Part shown: one piece after another, positions 34,880-47,600 of the stretch
Layout: the number at the start of each line of letters is the position of its first letter
Position numbering within the stretch: the first letter of the stretch is position 1
Assembly (NCBI GenBank): GCA_038496445.1
Contig: JALMLS010000374.1
Location: forward strand, 124,001 to 188,000
From: Trichosphaerium sp. ATCC 40318
Taxonomy: Eukaryota; Discosea; Flabellinia; Trichosidae
Direction: 5' to 3'
DNA: 64,000 nt
The notes under the pieces: generated by a model
Database searches by the model: none
Told to the model about the DNA's origin: nothing
Seen by the model: only the letters and a program-made list of their open reading frames with translations
Made by a program: the position numbers and the translations under genes

Positions 34880-37800
34880 ATGGAAGACGAATCAGATGTA
34901 CTCGATGCCCAATATATTCAAACGAAACACCTAACGCAAAAGGATCTTATCAAAAGATTGAGGGTTCGCGCCTTTTCATGTAACAAGGCTGTTAACGCTA
35001 GTATTAGGTTTTGGCGTTACATTTACGTAATGCTGAACAAGCAGAGGATACCTCAATTTATGACAGCACAGCTGCCGCTCTGGTGCAAACTACACTGCTC
35101 AAACATAAGAATAAGGAGATACGTCTTCTTACAGCGTGTTGTTTGGCGGATATCGTTTGTATGTACGCACCAAACTCTCCATATCTCGATAAGAAGCTTG
35201 AGGTACGATTTTACACGTGAAGTATGTCTTCTCGATCAAGAATTAACGCTTTTCTCTATTTAGGCTGTTTTGCGCCTCTGGATCAGCTCTTTGGAGTCTT
35301 TAGCAAAAACAGATAGCCCGTTATTCAACCATGCTGTATATTTACTCAAGCAAGTAACGACTGTAAAGGCTTTTATACTTGCTCTTGATTTTGAGGGTTT
35401 AGTTGTAAAACTATTTGAATCGTTCTTCAATATCATCTGGTAACGGCTTTTTTATATTTTACCTTCCTTCTATCGCTCACACTTTGTTTTAGCGCAGAAC
35501 ACAGTAATACAGTAGTCACCCATATGTCTGATATTTTAACGTCCTGTATTGACGAGAGCACCGTCATTTCACCAGCAGTTCTCGATGTTATGCTTAAAAA
35601 CCTTCTTGATGAAGACGAAGATTCGCCTAGAGCAATGGCGCAACATGTTATATATCGGTAAGCCGTTTAGACGCTTTTCTTGATTAATTTGTTTCTCATT
35701 CCTTTTTAGATGCGCTGATAAGCTTCAGAATGCTATCACAGACTTTTTGCTTGGTAATAACCAAGATTCAGAGCTATTAGAACAAGATGAATTTTGCGTT
35801 CCAAAAGTCGTTCTGGAGTTAAGCTATTTTAAACCAAGCTTGCTTGTACATGTTATACCAAGATATGAAGACGATTTAAAGGTACATTTAAAAATAATAA
35901 AAAAAACTTTCAGACCTGTCTACGCGCCAAAACTTTCAAAAAAAATTTATTTGCTTTTTTTTTCTCTAACTAAGCGCCTTGTAGGACGCTGATCCAAATA
36001 TAAGAGTATCCGCTGTTCGATTACTTGTACGTACAAACAAAGAAGCAGTTTTGTTTCTCCTTTTACCGTGTTTTACTAATAAGCGTTCTAGAGCAAACTA
36101 TTCGCTGGGGAAGATAGTCTACAATTAGCTAGTGATCATTATTCTGTATTTCAGATCCTATTGGAGCGCATGCACGATCGTAATGATGAGATTCGTGGTG
36201 AAATGATTGCTTTTTGTGATAGCTTCCTTAGAATACACGATGATAATCGCTTAATCGAAAAAGTAGCTAGTGCGTAGTGTTTGTTGTTTACTTGTTTACT
36301 TGTTGTTCGTTTTACTTCTACTCACATGACTTGTTAGCCGCTGTAATCGGAAGATTACAAGATCCTTCACATGATGTACGTGGAGAAGCCATTGAAGCAA
36401 TCTGCGAATGTGCTGCAACAAGAGATTTGAGCGTACAAGTTTGTAGATTGATCAGAAAGACTCTACCTCTCCGTCTTAGGGATAAAAAAGTGCGTGGCAT
36501 CCGTTGTCTATCTTCTACAAGAAACTAATTTTCCTAGCAATCTGTCCGCGAAATTGCGTTCAAATACACAACCAACCTATGGTCTGCTCTCCTAGAGAGA
36601 TGGGGTAGTTTTTCGGCAAATCCACAAGGTCCACTGTTTACTTGGATCCCAACCAAACTCCTACACGCCTATCTATGTCTTGAAGAACCTGGAGATAAGT
36701 TTAAGATACAGCAGTCATTATACAGCATGCTTTCAAGCAAGGGTGATCAAACTTCGATTATTCTCATGATAGCTTCTTTTGATGATAACGCAAGACGAGG
36801 ATTCTCATTGATGATGAATCGCGTAAAGACGTACGTCTACTTGTTTTTTGTAGAGTATCAGATTATCGGCTTGTTCGTTTATAACTGTGATTGCCGTGTA
36901 TTTCACGTGCAATGGAGCCAGTTTACGAAAATTTTTTGAAGTAAAAAGGCGCCAAATCGCGTTTATGAATTTTATTTCGTTTCTATGCTTTTTTTTTCCG
37001 TTGACTTTGTGTTTAGATTCAGAGAACTATTCCTCACATATCTCAATGATAAAAAGTCTCAGGGTGCTGAGGATACTAAAAAACAGATTGACGCTTTATC
37101 TGAGTATCTGCCTGGTCACCCAAGAAATTTTTTCAAACTACAAAACAAGGATGAACAATTTTTCAGAAAATTAGAATTTATCGCAAACCCATCAAATGTA
37201 AACAAGAAACCACAATACAAGAAGACAGTCAAATCAGTGGAGACAGAATACAAAAAGAAAAAGGGTAAATTAGCAGAATACATCGTAGATATAGTATCGG
37301 TAAGTAAAACACTTTCATTCGAAAATTTTCACTGAAATTCAGACGTTTTATTCTACCTGTATTTTCAGTTACTTACTCTCTCAAGATGTTAGCGCATAAT
37401 ATAGTCAATGAAGATGATATCGCTGAGATGGTTGAGCTAGTTATCGGTGGCGAGACTTCAGACTCTGACAGTAGTGAAGAGGACAAAGAAGAAGCTCACA
37501 GACCTATTTACAATCTTTTGACTGATATATCAGCTGCATATCCTAAACTATTCAACCAGGATGTTATTACACAGTTAATTGAGTTATTGGATATTGAGGA
37601 CGCTGAGATCTTCTTACCTCAAATCCTTACTACCTTGGGAAACATTGGAGAACATTTCTATTCCCTAGATCGCAAAGCAAGCAAGTACGTAACTCAACCA
37701 TTATTTATCTCATTTTTTTCTTCTTTTCTTCGTTTTTCGCTCTTTTCTCCCAGCTCACGTGTTTTTTCTTTTTTGTAGGGCTTTGGTAACAACTATTAAT

Positions 37801-40185
37801 AAACTTGTACATGACACACTTGACACTAAAGTATCACAAGCTGGTATTGCAGCACTTGATTCTCTAGCGAGAAATGCCGAAACTGTTGTTTCAGAACTTC
37901 TTGAGGTACGTCATTCTCCCGCTTTAAGTTCTATGTTTATCACATTCTCTAATCTCACTCGTGTGCTTTAGAAAATGGTTGGACAATTGAAGAAAGCTAA
38001 AAACGAGAAATTACAATCAATCCTGTCAGGAATGGCAAATATTGCAAAAATGCAACCTGATACATTCTTCGGAGAAAGGAGACCTATTTTGAAATATCTT
38101 CTAAATAATGTTGTCACTGAAGAGATGGTTGAAGTAGCTGAGGAGTATGAGGATAAAAAACTTGATGAAGATGGTGATGCTGTGCTTTCAACAAAGGCTC
38201 ACTGTATGGTAAGTATCAGATCAATTTTTCGCTTAAAGAAAAAGCACTGATTTTACGTTTTTTTTTTGGAGCTATTATTCATTGATGTACCTTAGTTATA
38301 TGGTATACGTATACTACGTAACTATGTTGTTTACGGTACAGATACTGTAGACGCATATGAACCAGTTGTTGAGCGCCTTATGGAGCTCATTCCAGAACGT
38401 CACGTTGATTGGGGTGATGTTGAAAACCCAACATATACACAACGTAGAGTCGCTCTTGAAGCCAGTATGGCACTCTTGGATATCGCTGGAACACATCACG
38501 GCGCTGTACCAGTATTGACATACTTACAGTTCATTCCAATAATCACCGATGAATCCCATTTTATCAGAAGCACTTTTGCACGTGCTCTCTTTGATGGTTT
38601 GAGGGATTTGTCTTCTCTACCTCTATCTTATGTATCTCTATTTGGATTCTATGCAAATGATGAATCAAAATCAATCATTTCTAGCGTGAAGCGCTATATT
38701 TCACACGTGCGTTTATTGATCGAAAAAAATTTTGTGGATTTTTTTTTCAAGTATCCAAAAAATTCCTTGGAACTGTGTCTTCGAAATAGTTTTGTTGTAT
38801 TAACTTTTTTTTGTTTTTAGTGTGTTCAATTACGAAGGCGGTTTGTGAAGTCTCATCCACTTGAAGAGCTTCAAGAAGATGGTAAAGAGAGAACAAATGA
38901 GGTCTTGCAACAAATGATACCAGAGTACTCTTTGCCTTATTTGGTGTATGCTATAGCGCACTCAAAGTTCTATGTATACGAAGAAAAGACTCTCAAGCGT
39001 ATTTATGAGTACGTTTTCGAATAACGGAGAAAAAAAATTGAATGCTTTTTTTCTCGACAGAAAGTGTTCACTCTTGCTTTTTTTTTTACTGGAATCATAA
39101 TTTATTATGAGTGGTATATTGTTGACTAATGATTCCTTAGTATGCTTGCGTTTTTCATTGATGTACTATTGAATAGTGATACAAACTTCCCGTTCATTGA
39201 AACACTTTTAAAATTTATAAAACAAACAGAGGATCAGCTAGAGATAGATCCAAAGACTTATACTAGACGACTCTGTACTGTTGCAGATTTGGGTATTAAG
39301 GTTACATTGGAAAGGAAAGAAAAAAGACATTTTCAGATGATAGAGCAACCTGTTAATGTCACATTACCTAAAGCTTTGTTCACTATGGACTATGACGGAG
39401 CTATTCATGATCCAAGTCAACATTACCTTCCATCTCAATTGAACTTGGCTGCAATGGATGAGAGCGTAGATAGTGATGATGAGGGTATGCAAGATAGCGA
39501 TGAGCCAAGGTCTTCTAGACGTACGTTCATCGAAAGATTTGTTGATCAGTGAAGAATTGTTTTGACTTTTTTTTTTCTTCACTTGAAAAAACCGAAAAAT
39601 ATGGGAAACAAATTTAAATGTTCTTTCTTTGTTGTTGACGGTTTTTTCAAGGTGGTTCAAAGCGAAAACAAGATGAGAATGAAGATCCAAATCCTTCACC
39701 TCAAAAGAGACCTAGAGTAGCAAAGAAGGTGCCTAGGAAGACGCCTAGGAAGACTATTGCAAAGAAGACATCAAAGAAGACAATAAAAAAGCCAGCAGCA
39801 AAGAAAACAGCTAAAAAGACTGCTAAAAAAGTACCAAGAAAGACAGTTAAAGTCGCTAAAAAAACAGTACGTATACATGTCTTTCACGAGTACCTTTTTT
39901 TCTTCCATTTTTTTCATTGAACAAAAACTTGAAAACTGGCCACTGTTCGCGTTTTTAGTTAAAAAGTAAAGTACCACTGTGAGTACAACATTGGTTATCT
40001 CAATTTTTTTTGGATTTGAACTTTTTTTCGACCATCATTGGCAACTTCCTTCGTATTTTTTGGGGTCAATTTTTCTTTTATTATTTGGTATAGTACATTG
40101 TCTATTTTTTTGTATAATTGATTACTAATATTCAAAAAAATAGAGCGCCAAGAAGACAACATCGAGAAAAACACGAGCGCGATGA
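34880..40185 (+). CDS. PDS5: Cohesin-associated factor PDS5 with histone H1-like tail
   Basis: The ATG at 34880 (MEDESDVLDAQYIQTKHLTQ) opens a gene with many short introns. HEAT-repeat segments diagnostic of PDS5 follow: KHKNKEIRLLTACCLADIVC with MYAPNSPY, DPNIRVSAVRLL, ILLERMHDRNDEIRGEMIAF, FRELFLTYLNDKKSQGAED, GHPRNFFKLQNKDEQFFRKL. Conserved C-terminal HEAT exons follow to about 39540. The last two exons give SKRKQDENEDPNPSPQKRPR, then a long repeat of KKT/AKK/PRKT units ending TTSRKTRAR at 40185, resembling a histone H1 tail. PDS5 binds cohesin and controls loading, release and sister-chromatid cohesion. The basic tail should aid DNA binding (inference). Confidence 0.9.
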
Positions 40186-40557
40186 GCGTAAAATTTTGTA
40201 CAATAGAAATGAGTAATAAAAAAAAACCGAAAAAAATGAAAATAATTCGATCCGGCTTGTTTTTTTTTTTTTCTTCCTTTGTCTGAAGCGCAAGTGTTGG
40301 ACAACTTGGTAGTTTTTTTGGTCTGTGGGAATATAAAGAATTTTGGTTGTTATTGATCTTAGAATCCATGTGCAATGTAGTCTTCGCCCTCTAAATAGTA
40401 TAGGTGAGTAACAGCGATAGTATAGACGCATCACAATGCGAAAAAAAGTTGAAAAAAAGTTAAAAAAAAAAACTTGTCACGCGTATTCATAGGCCTACAA
40501 AGGACAAATGATAAAGATTTCTTATAGAATAGCATTATTTAAATCAAAACTATCATT
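40186..40557. other. Convergent 3' region, PDS5 / TIM17
   Basis: AT-rich and with long A and T runs; no coding sequence supported. It carries the 3' flanks of both genes. Confidence 0.45.
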
Positions 40558-41334
40558 TTAACAGACTAAAAGTACAATACAAACCAACTGTACCGAGAAT
40601 TCTTCATGAAAAGGGTTTTTTCCCAAAAAAAAAAAAAACGTACCCAAGATCTCTTGAGACACACTACTTTCCCAATCTCCTCCTCTACCAATAATGTATA
40701 TCATACCTTCTAGTAATCCGAACAGTAATCCACCCATGAGACCGTGGCGTAACTGTTAAGAATATTAAAACTTGCAGTTATACATAAAAAATGCATTAAA
40801 CGCTTAAAACGCGTTGTCCAGGTGTTTTTACCTTTGTTTTAAAGCGTCTTGCACGCTTTAAGTAATACCCTACGCCAAAACCTCCTATAATCGCTGCTGG
40901 ACCTCCTTCCCATCCTGTTACCCCTGGGTAACCTCGTTAGAGTATTTGGGAGTGTTTTACGCTTTATACCTTCGACTATACACTCGAAAACGCTAAAATG
41001 ACCCATCCATCTGAAGAAAGAGAATCCCATCTTTGGCGCCCTTCTAATGAAGCGTCTCCATTTACCAGACGGTTTTGTATTACGCATCTGGGACGCACCA
41101 ATAGAGTGGTATATAGTACCACCAATCAAGCTAATTAATGGCGTTTAGAAGAAATTATAAACAGATTACGTCTAGAGTAGCGTAGAATGCTCACCCAATT
41201 GTAAATCCAGTACCAGCGTCTTCAATAGAGCGTAAAGGGCATTGTCTCTCCTTTACATGACTAGTTAATCTACCTACCTGCTTGTATGTTTTTATTTGTG
41301 GCAGTTCTGTAGGCGTTGGCTGAAGATCCGCCAT
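40558..41334 (-). CDS. TIM17: Mitochondrial import inner membrane translocase TIM17
   Basis: The ATG at 41334 gives MADLQPTPTELPQIKTYKQ. Spliced exons then give ERQCPLRSIEDAGTGFTIG, LIGGTIYHSIGASQMRNT, FIRRAPKMGFSFFRWMGHFS with VFECIVEG, GYPGVTGWEGGPAAIIGGFG and HGLMGGLLFGLLEGMIYIIG. These match Tim17: the CP(L/W)R-I-D start, four glycine-rich membrane spans and the conserved RAP motif. The N-terminal extension before ERQCPLR is longer than usual. The end is uncertain: either EILGTFFF.. read through or an intron ending TTTTAG before VC-stop. Tim17 is a core subunit of the TIM23 channel for presequence import. Confidence 0.88.
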
Positions 41335-41697
41335 TGTGTCTGAGTGAATTTACACGGCAACAGCGGCTTAAGTAACAAACATTTAAGTCGTCTTACAAGT
41401 TTTTTTTCAACACAAATCGCGACTATTTGTTTACACTGTACAACCAAGCAACCAGCGTGGTCTCAAATAACATGTTCTTTACTTAGACCCTCATCGAGCA
41501 AAAGACATTTTGCCGTTTTTGTTGATCACAGTTTAATATCGTTTTGAAGCTTTGTTTGGTTTTGATTTCTATTGCTCTTTGAAGTGTTTTCCATTCAAAC
41601 TGCATCTTTGTCTTTACAATGAACTATACGTTTATTTTGGTAGTACTGTGTTTTTGTTTTTTCTAGTTACAGCTTATTCTTTCTGTGTTTCCTTCTT
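41335..41697. other. Intergenic region between TIM17 and the G8 protein
   Basis: Holds the TIM17 promoter and the 3' flank of the large G8-protein gene. No coding sequence supported. Confidence 0.45.
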
Positions 41698-44600
41698 TTA
41701 AAACAACGCTAGTACAAGACATATGACCATAATACCAACAACAATGGTGTTATGGATAGCGCTTGAGTTAGCTCCTCTGGCAGATACAGAAGTCTCCTGT
41801 TCGACACCAGTAGGTTGTAAATCAAAAGACTTCCATTGTAGGTAAGTAGCAGAATAGATTTGGTTTACTGAAGTTTGATCGTTTGTGAACTCAATCCATT
41901 GCTTAAAAGCATCACCAGAAGATGTTTCACCATCAGCTAAAAATAAAACGTGATTAGCACGTGAAAAGAGAAAGAAAAACCACGAGAAAAAAAACGATTT
42001 CATAAAAAAAAATGGATGTGTTTTTTCAGCGTTTGAGGTTATGTTCTGTTTGTGTACCATGTGTGATGCTGACTACAATATCATACTCTGCTTCAACACT
42101 TCTCTTTTTGGACTGAGAAACTGAAACTCTGCTTTCGGAGATACTTGTTGTGGTAGCAATATAAGTCTTCAGTAGTGCGAGTCTTTCTTGGAATGTAGGA
42201 CCAGTACTGGCTGGTGTTGGCGTGGCATCGTCTTTTAAGATGTTAGCGGTACGTATTATCTATTGCTGACGTACCGTATGGTGGGTTCAGAGTACAAGTT
42301 GGTGCTGCAATTGTGTTTGAAGGAACAGGTGTAAAAGTTACTGAATCTGGTCTTGTCTTTGTCCAGTGATGATGGAAAGCCAAGCTCATTGGGAATTCAC
42401 CACTTGAAGGTGTACCAATAGCGTATACAATATTTTGTGGTTCCTAAAAGAGAAAGAAGAGTGTCAGGGTGTTGATTTTTTGGATTGTTTTTTTTTTTGT
42501 ATTCGTACTGTTGTTTTAATGGCTGAGTCACATTCATCGCTGTCAGTGATAGGTACGATTGCCTCCCATATGAGGAAGTTACCGTCACGGCTTCCGCTTA
42601 CTTTTTGAGCGTGATTACAACATTGTGGCTTAATAGAGTCAGGGCACATGGCATTAGTTTGACCGCGTTCGCATTTATCTAGAAACAAAGTTAACAAAAA
42701 AGTCTTGTATTTTCGACTGTTTTTGGAAGGACGTTGTACCCTGGTTTGGTGAAGCTTTTTGTCCCAAGAACATTTGTTCTACTTTAACCTCAGATGAAGT
42801 ACTATCATAAGCGCCAACAATGACATTACTGCCAACCATGTTTCCGCTTGGTGAGAAACCTAAAAAAAGAGTCAAAAAAAAAAAAAGAACTCTGAGACAT
42901 GTTTTCAGGTTTTCTTGTGTTTAACGTACCGAAAGCGCAATAATCAGACTCTGTGTTAGTCTCACAGACTACACCGATCTTAATAGCATCTGTGCCGACA
43001 GAGTAGTAAACAACAAAGTGTTGATCTGAAGGTACTAAGTTGCTTGTTTTATCTAAAGTATGATCATATCCAGCAAGAACAGGAGCCATCTCAATTGAAC
43101 GTTTGTATCCAGGATCAGTGACGACTGATTGTGGTTCTTCGTCTGATACACGTGCGTTAACAGTAACACTGTCAGGACATGTTGGTGCAGCATTAGCAGT
43201 AACAGTCCATCTTCCAAGTGTATAACCAAGGCTCTCTGCTCCGTCCCAGTTTACAGTGAATTCAGAGAAAGGCCAGTATTGAGTTCTTCCTGGCTTGAAG
43301 CTTGTTGGTTGACCTCTGTTCTAAATATAGTGTTAAAAGCATACGGCAAGAGAGGTAATTGAAGGTTTTATTTTTGAAGAAAAAGCCGTACTTCAGGAGC
43401 TGGTGAGAAAGCGTTATCATCACCGATAGCTACAAGTATGTCATCAGTTTCAAGGGAGTTGTATCCAAAGTGAGCTCTGTATCCTCCTTGAACTTGTTCA
43501 ACACATTCCAAAGTAGGTCCTACAGCAAGTTGTGGTTGTTGTGGTGGATCAGTAGCCGCTAGAGAAAGAAAACAGTTAGTCAAAGACATTTTCTATTAAT
43601 ACAAAAAAAAAACTGAAATGGTATTACTAACCTCCGCAAATTTCTGGATCGTATGGTACCGCAGCAGTGAAAGAAACCATTTGGTCAGTTGCTAAGGGAT
43701 GTGTTAGAGGTATATTAATGGTATTACAAGCGAAGAAGCGTACTTGATCCCAAGAAACGCATGTGATCAATTGACCATTCTCTGGATTGTCCGTCTGCTG
43801 GAGCTATTGAGAATTGTACATATTTCAAAGTTACTTCTCCAGTTGTAGGCCATGTGAAGAATGTCATTGGTATGCGTATTCTTGTCCATCTTGTATCATC
43901 AACAATAAAGTTCTCAACGAAATCTGGATTTTCCCTCATAGAAGCCCATTGTTCGCCAGTCTCATCTGTTTCGACATTGACTAAGAGAGGTGTGAGATGG
44001 AGATGTGGGTTTTTTTCGAAGAAGATGTCATCATTTTTATGTTGTTTTTTTTTTGTACCCCAGAAGTCTTCTGTTCTGCCTTCTCCTTCACTTAGTCTTA
44101 CGAAAGCTTCAAGGAATCTAACTTGTCCAGCATTTATCTTTGCTCTTCCTGTTAATTCAGGTGTCCATTTTGGACGGAATACAAGACGATGCCATCTTGA
44201 TGAAGAGGACATGGTAATTGAAGTACCTTCAAAAAAAATAAGTCACAAAAAACTCCCAAAAGTTGTTTGAACTTGTGCTCATTTCATCAAGTTGATTCTC
44301 TGTGAATTCTCAATTACGTACCGCATACACCAGGTTTGTCGAAAGTACGCTCTACTGGACAATCCCAACAATCAGGGAGTGGATTAAAGAGAGGACTAGT
44401 CAAAAAGCATTAGAGGAAAAAAACTGTCTGTTATGTTGCGGTTTAACGTACTCTCCTGTATCAGTGTAAATATCTTGTACAGATGGTACATCACATGGTG
44501 ATGAGATATCAGGTTTATCTGGTGGTGCACTATAGTTGATTTTAGAAAGACAAAGAAGGCAAGAAGGAGCCAAAACCCTCATGTGTTTTTTTTTGTTTCA

Positions 44601-47600
44601 CAATCTCTTTCTTACCTGCAAGTACCAGAGCAACCAATTTGTCCACGAATAGCACCAGTAGGATGATCAGCAGTAGCGACAACAACAAACATGTTGCCTT
44701 CAGCCAAAGCAACTAAAGAAACGAATCAGCAATTTTCTTTCTATTTTCTTGACTTTTTTAAATAGTTCATTTAGAAGCAGGCACTTACCCCACATGTCGT
44801 GACTCAAGGTGATAATACCAGCCACTGGACTTGTTGGTGGAGATGGGAGCGTCAATGAATCAATCATGTAATCTGTTTCACCAACAGCACCAACACCGAA
44901 CATCGCTGTCGTTGCAGATTCAGTCAAACTATAAAACAAACAAAACATTAGAACAAAAAGAACGTTTGATCTTCGGACGTACCCATGATGTATCCTGTAT
45001 GTTAATTGTCTCTTGTCTACATCCAATTCAAAGAAAGCAGCACCTTCACCATCAGAATTTGTGCTTGCTTGGCAAGGCTTCAAGTCAGCTTGGAATCTAT
45101 CATTATTGAGCCAAGAATCGGCTGGGAAGCTCTTTGCGGTTGTTCCAGGAGCATTACAAGTTCCTCCAGGGCATGTAGCAGTGAAAGTGATAGTGTCTCC
45201 GTAAGATTCATAATCAGCTAGTCCGTATCTTGTGTAGTACCCTGTTCTTGTGTTTACGAACAAAAAGTACACGTGTTGACTCGATGCGTCGTAGTAGTAC
45301 GTGTATGGCACCAAGTCGCTGAACTTGGAGACAGCTGTGAAAGTCTCAGCGTTAGGGTCGCCAGTATATCTTGTCTGGACCATATTGAATGTTGTTCCTG
45401 TCTTGTATGGTAGAGCGAATACAATCCAATCACCTGGGAAGGCGGAATGCATCATAATACTTAGAGATTTTGGTGAATGATCATTGCTATCATAAGCACT
45501 TTGAACGAATCTTAAAGCGATGATTTCGTGTGTTTGAACGTTAGTCATATCTTGCCTACATAGAGCATGAGATGGTCATCACAACGGAATTTTCAAGAGA
45601 GAATTTTTGAGCAGAATGAGGATAGGTAAGGAAAAAAAACTTCAGAAAAACCGAAAAAATAGTCGTACCATGTTGAACCTGAGTCCCAACCTGATCCACC
45701 GTAAATTTCGCTTGGTTTACTTGGCTTGTAATATTCAGTACGAGCCCACCTTGCGTTAGCCCAGTTTCTGTATTGGTTATCAGAAGGTAGATCTCTACCT
45801 CGTAGAGTAATTTGAGCATATCCTTGACTAAGAAAAACAGTAAGTTAAAGATTTCAGGCTAATCACTCTTTGAGGTTGTCAAACTTACATTGAAGGAGGA
45901 CAAGTCCAAGCGTTCCAATCTGGACGACGTGTACATGTGTCAAAGAGCATAGGAGGATTTCTATCGGAGACGATCCATGTAGGAACCTTGTTTCCTGTAA
46001 GAGTTCCATCAACATCCATCCTAGAATATTGTTAAAAGGCATCTTTTTTTGTGAAGTCGATTGTCAAGTACATACCAGTTAAGACCATATTCACAATCTT
46101 TACCGCCATATTGGATGTAAACCTTATTAGAGTTTTCAAAAGTCAAGTCCCAGTATTTATTCCTAAGGGTCAGGTAAGAGGATACTTCATTTTGTTATTG
46201 AGTTTTTTTCTTCAATAGTACCTGGTGTCAAGCATGAAAGGTCCTCGGAATAATACACAAAGACCGCCAGCAGGACGTTCAGCTGTAGATACAAAGTTCT
46301 TAAAATGATTGCGGCGACCATATTGTGGACCACCATTATCGTAAGCACTGTGTCCAGTCTACGAGTAAAATGGTCAGATAGAATTCAAAAAAAAAAAGAA
46401 TCACTTCATAAAAACTCACCAATAACTGCTCCGGAGCATCACTACTCCAAGGATGAGGGTAACTTCTGTTATGTTCAGCAATATGAGGATGACCACTGAG
46501 TCGATGAGTTAGTCATAAAAAAAAAACAAGAAAAAAGGAAGAAAAAACTACTCACACATTATCAGTCTCTCCAACGAACAAGGAGTCTTCTATCATAGTT
46601 ATACCGTTTACCATTAAACCGACTTTGTTATCCAAAAGCTTTGCGCCTGTGAATCTCATAGTACTTTGTCCCCAGATACCGAAACTTCTGCATTTGTAGG
46701 CGACACAATTAGTGAAAACAGGTTCAACCCATTCATAATCTCTAGCACTGTTTCCTTTATCAAAAGGTCCTTGTCTAGGATCATAGAAACCACCTCCTTT
46801 GACTTCTCCCTTATCATTCATAAAGCTATCAATCTCGATACCAGTATCGGCAGCACTATTGCATGGTTACGAAACATCTTTGAAGAAGAACATGGATCCA
46901 AGAAAAAAACACGATGGACGTGGAAGAAAAGACAAGTAGGTACCTGTGCGCGACATTGTTGGCGAATTCAAGAATAGGAGTCCATCTAGGGCGAATTTCG
47001 ATGTGATTAACACCGTATATTGGCGCAGCGAGACCAGTCTAGATATAGAAAATGAGTCGCTTCACGTTGAGTTTTAAGTCATAAAAGGAAACTTACGGCA
47101 TCTTTAGGAAGAATGAACCAAAATCCGAAACGACCGCCAACAGCGACGTTATTGGTTATTACATTGTCAGGATCTAAAGTGTACAATCACTTTACAAATA
47201 GCTTTAAGTTTAGGAGCGTACTTGTGATCCAGAAAACTGAAGGTGAACTATCAGATGGAATGATTTGAAAGTTTGATGTGTCTCCAACTGGTTTTGGATC
47301 GATACCCAAGTTACCAGAGATAGTATTTTTTCTTTCAGCACCATCCTCCAAAAAGAAACAATGTCCGAAAGTGTTATAAGCGACATTATCATTACACTCA
47401 ACACCATGAGTTTCTATAAAAGAAATCAGAGAAAAAGACGTGAAATAAGTGGATTTTTTTTTTCAATCGGACATACCGTGGATGACGTAACAACGTTGGA
47501 AACAATCATGAATACTGTTTGAACTAGCATATATATCTAGACCTTGGACGTCACGAAGTAAATGGAAATGAATTGGGTATCTGTATTGATAAAATTAACA

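Noticed and set aside
40200-40480. Long A and T runs as possible assembly faults
   Set aside because: Similar runs occur in many introns and spacers throughout, so they look like a normal property of this genome.
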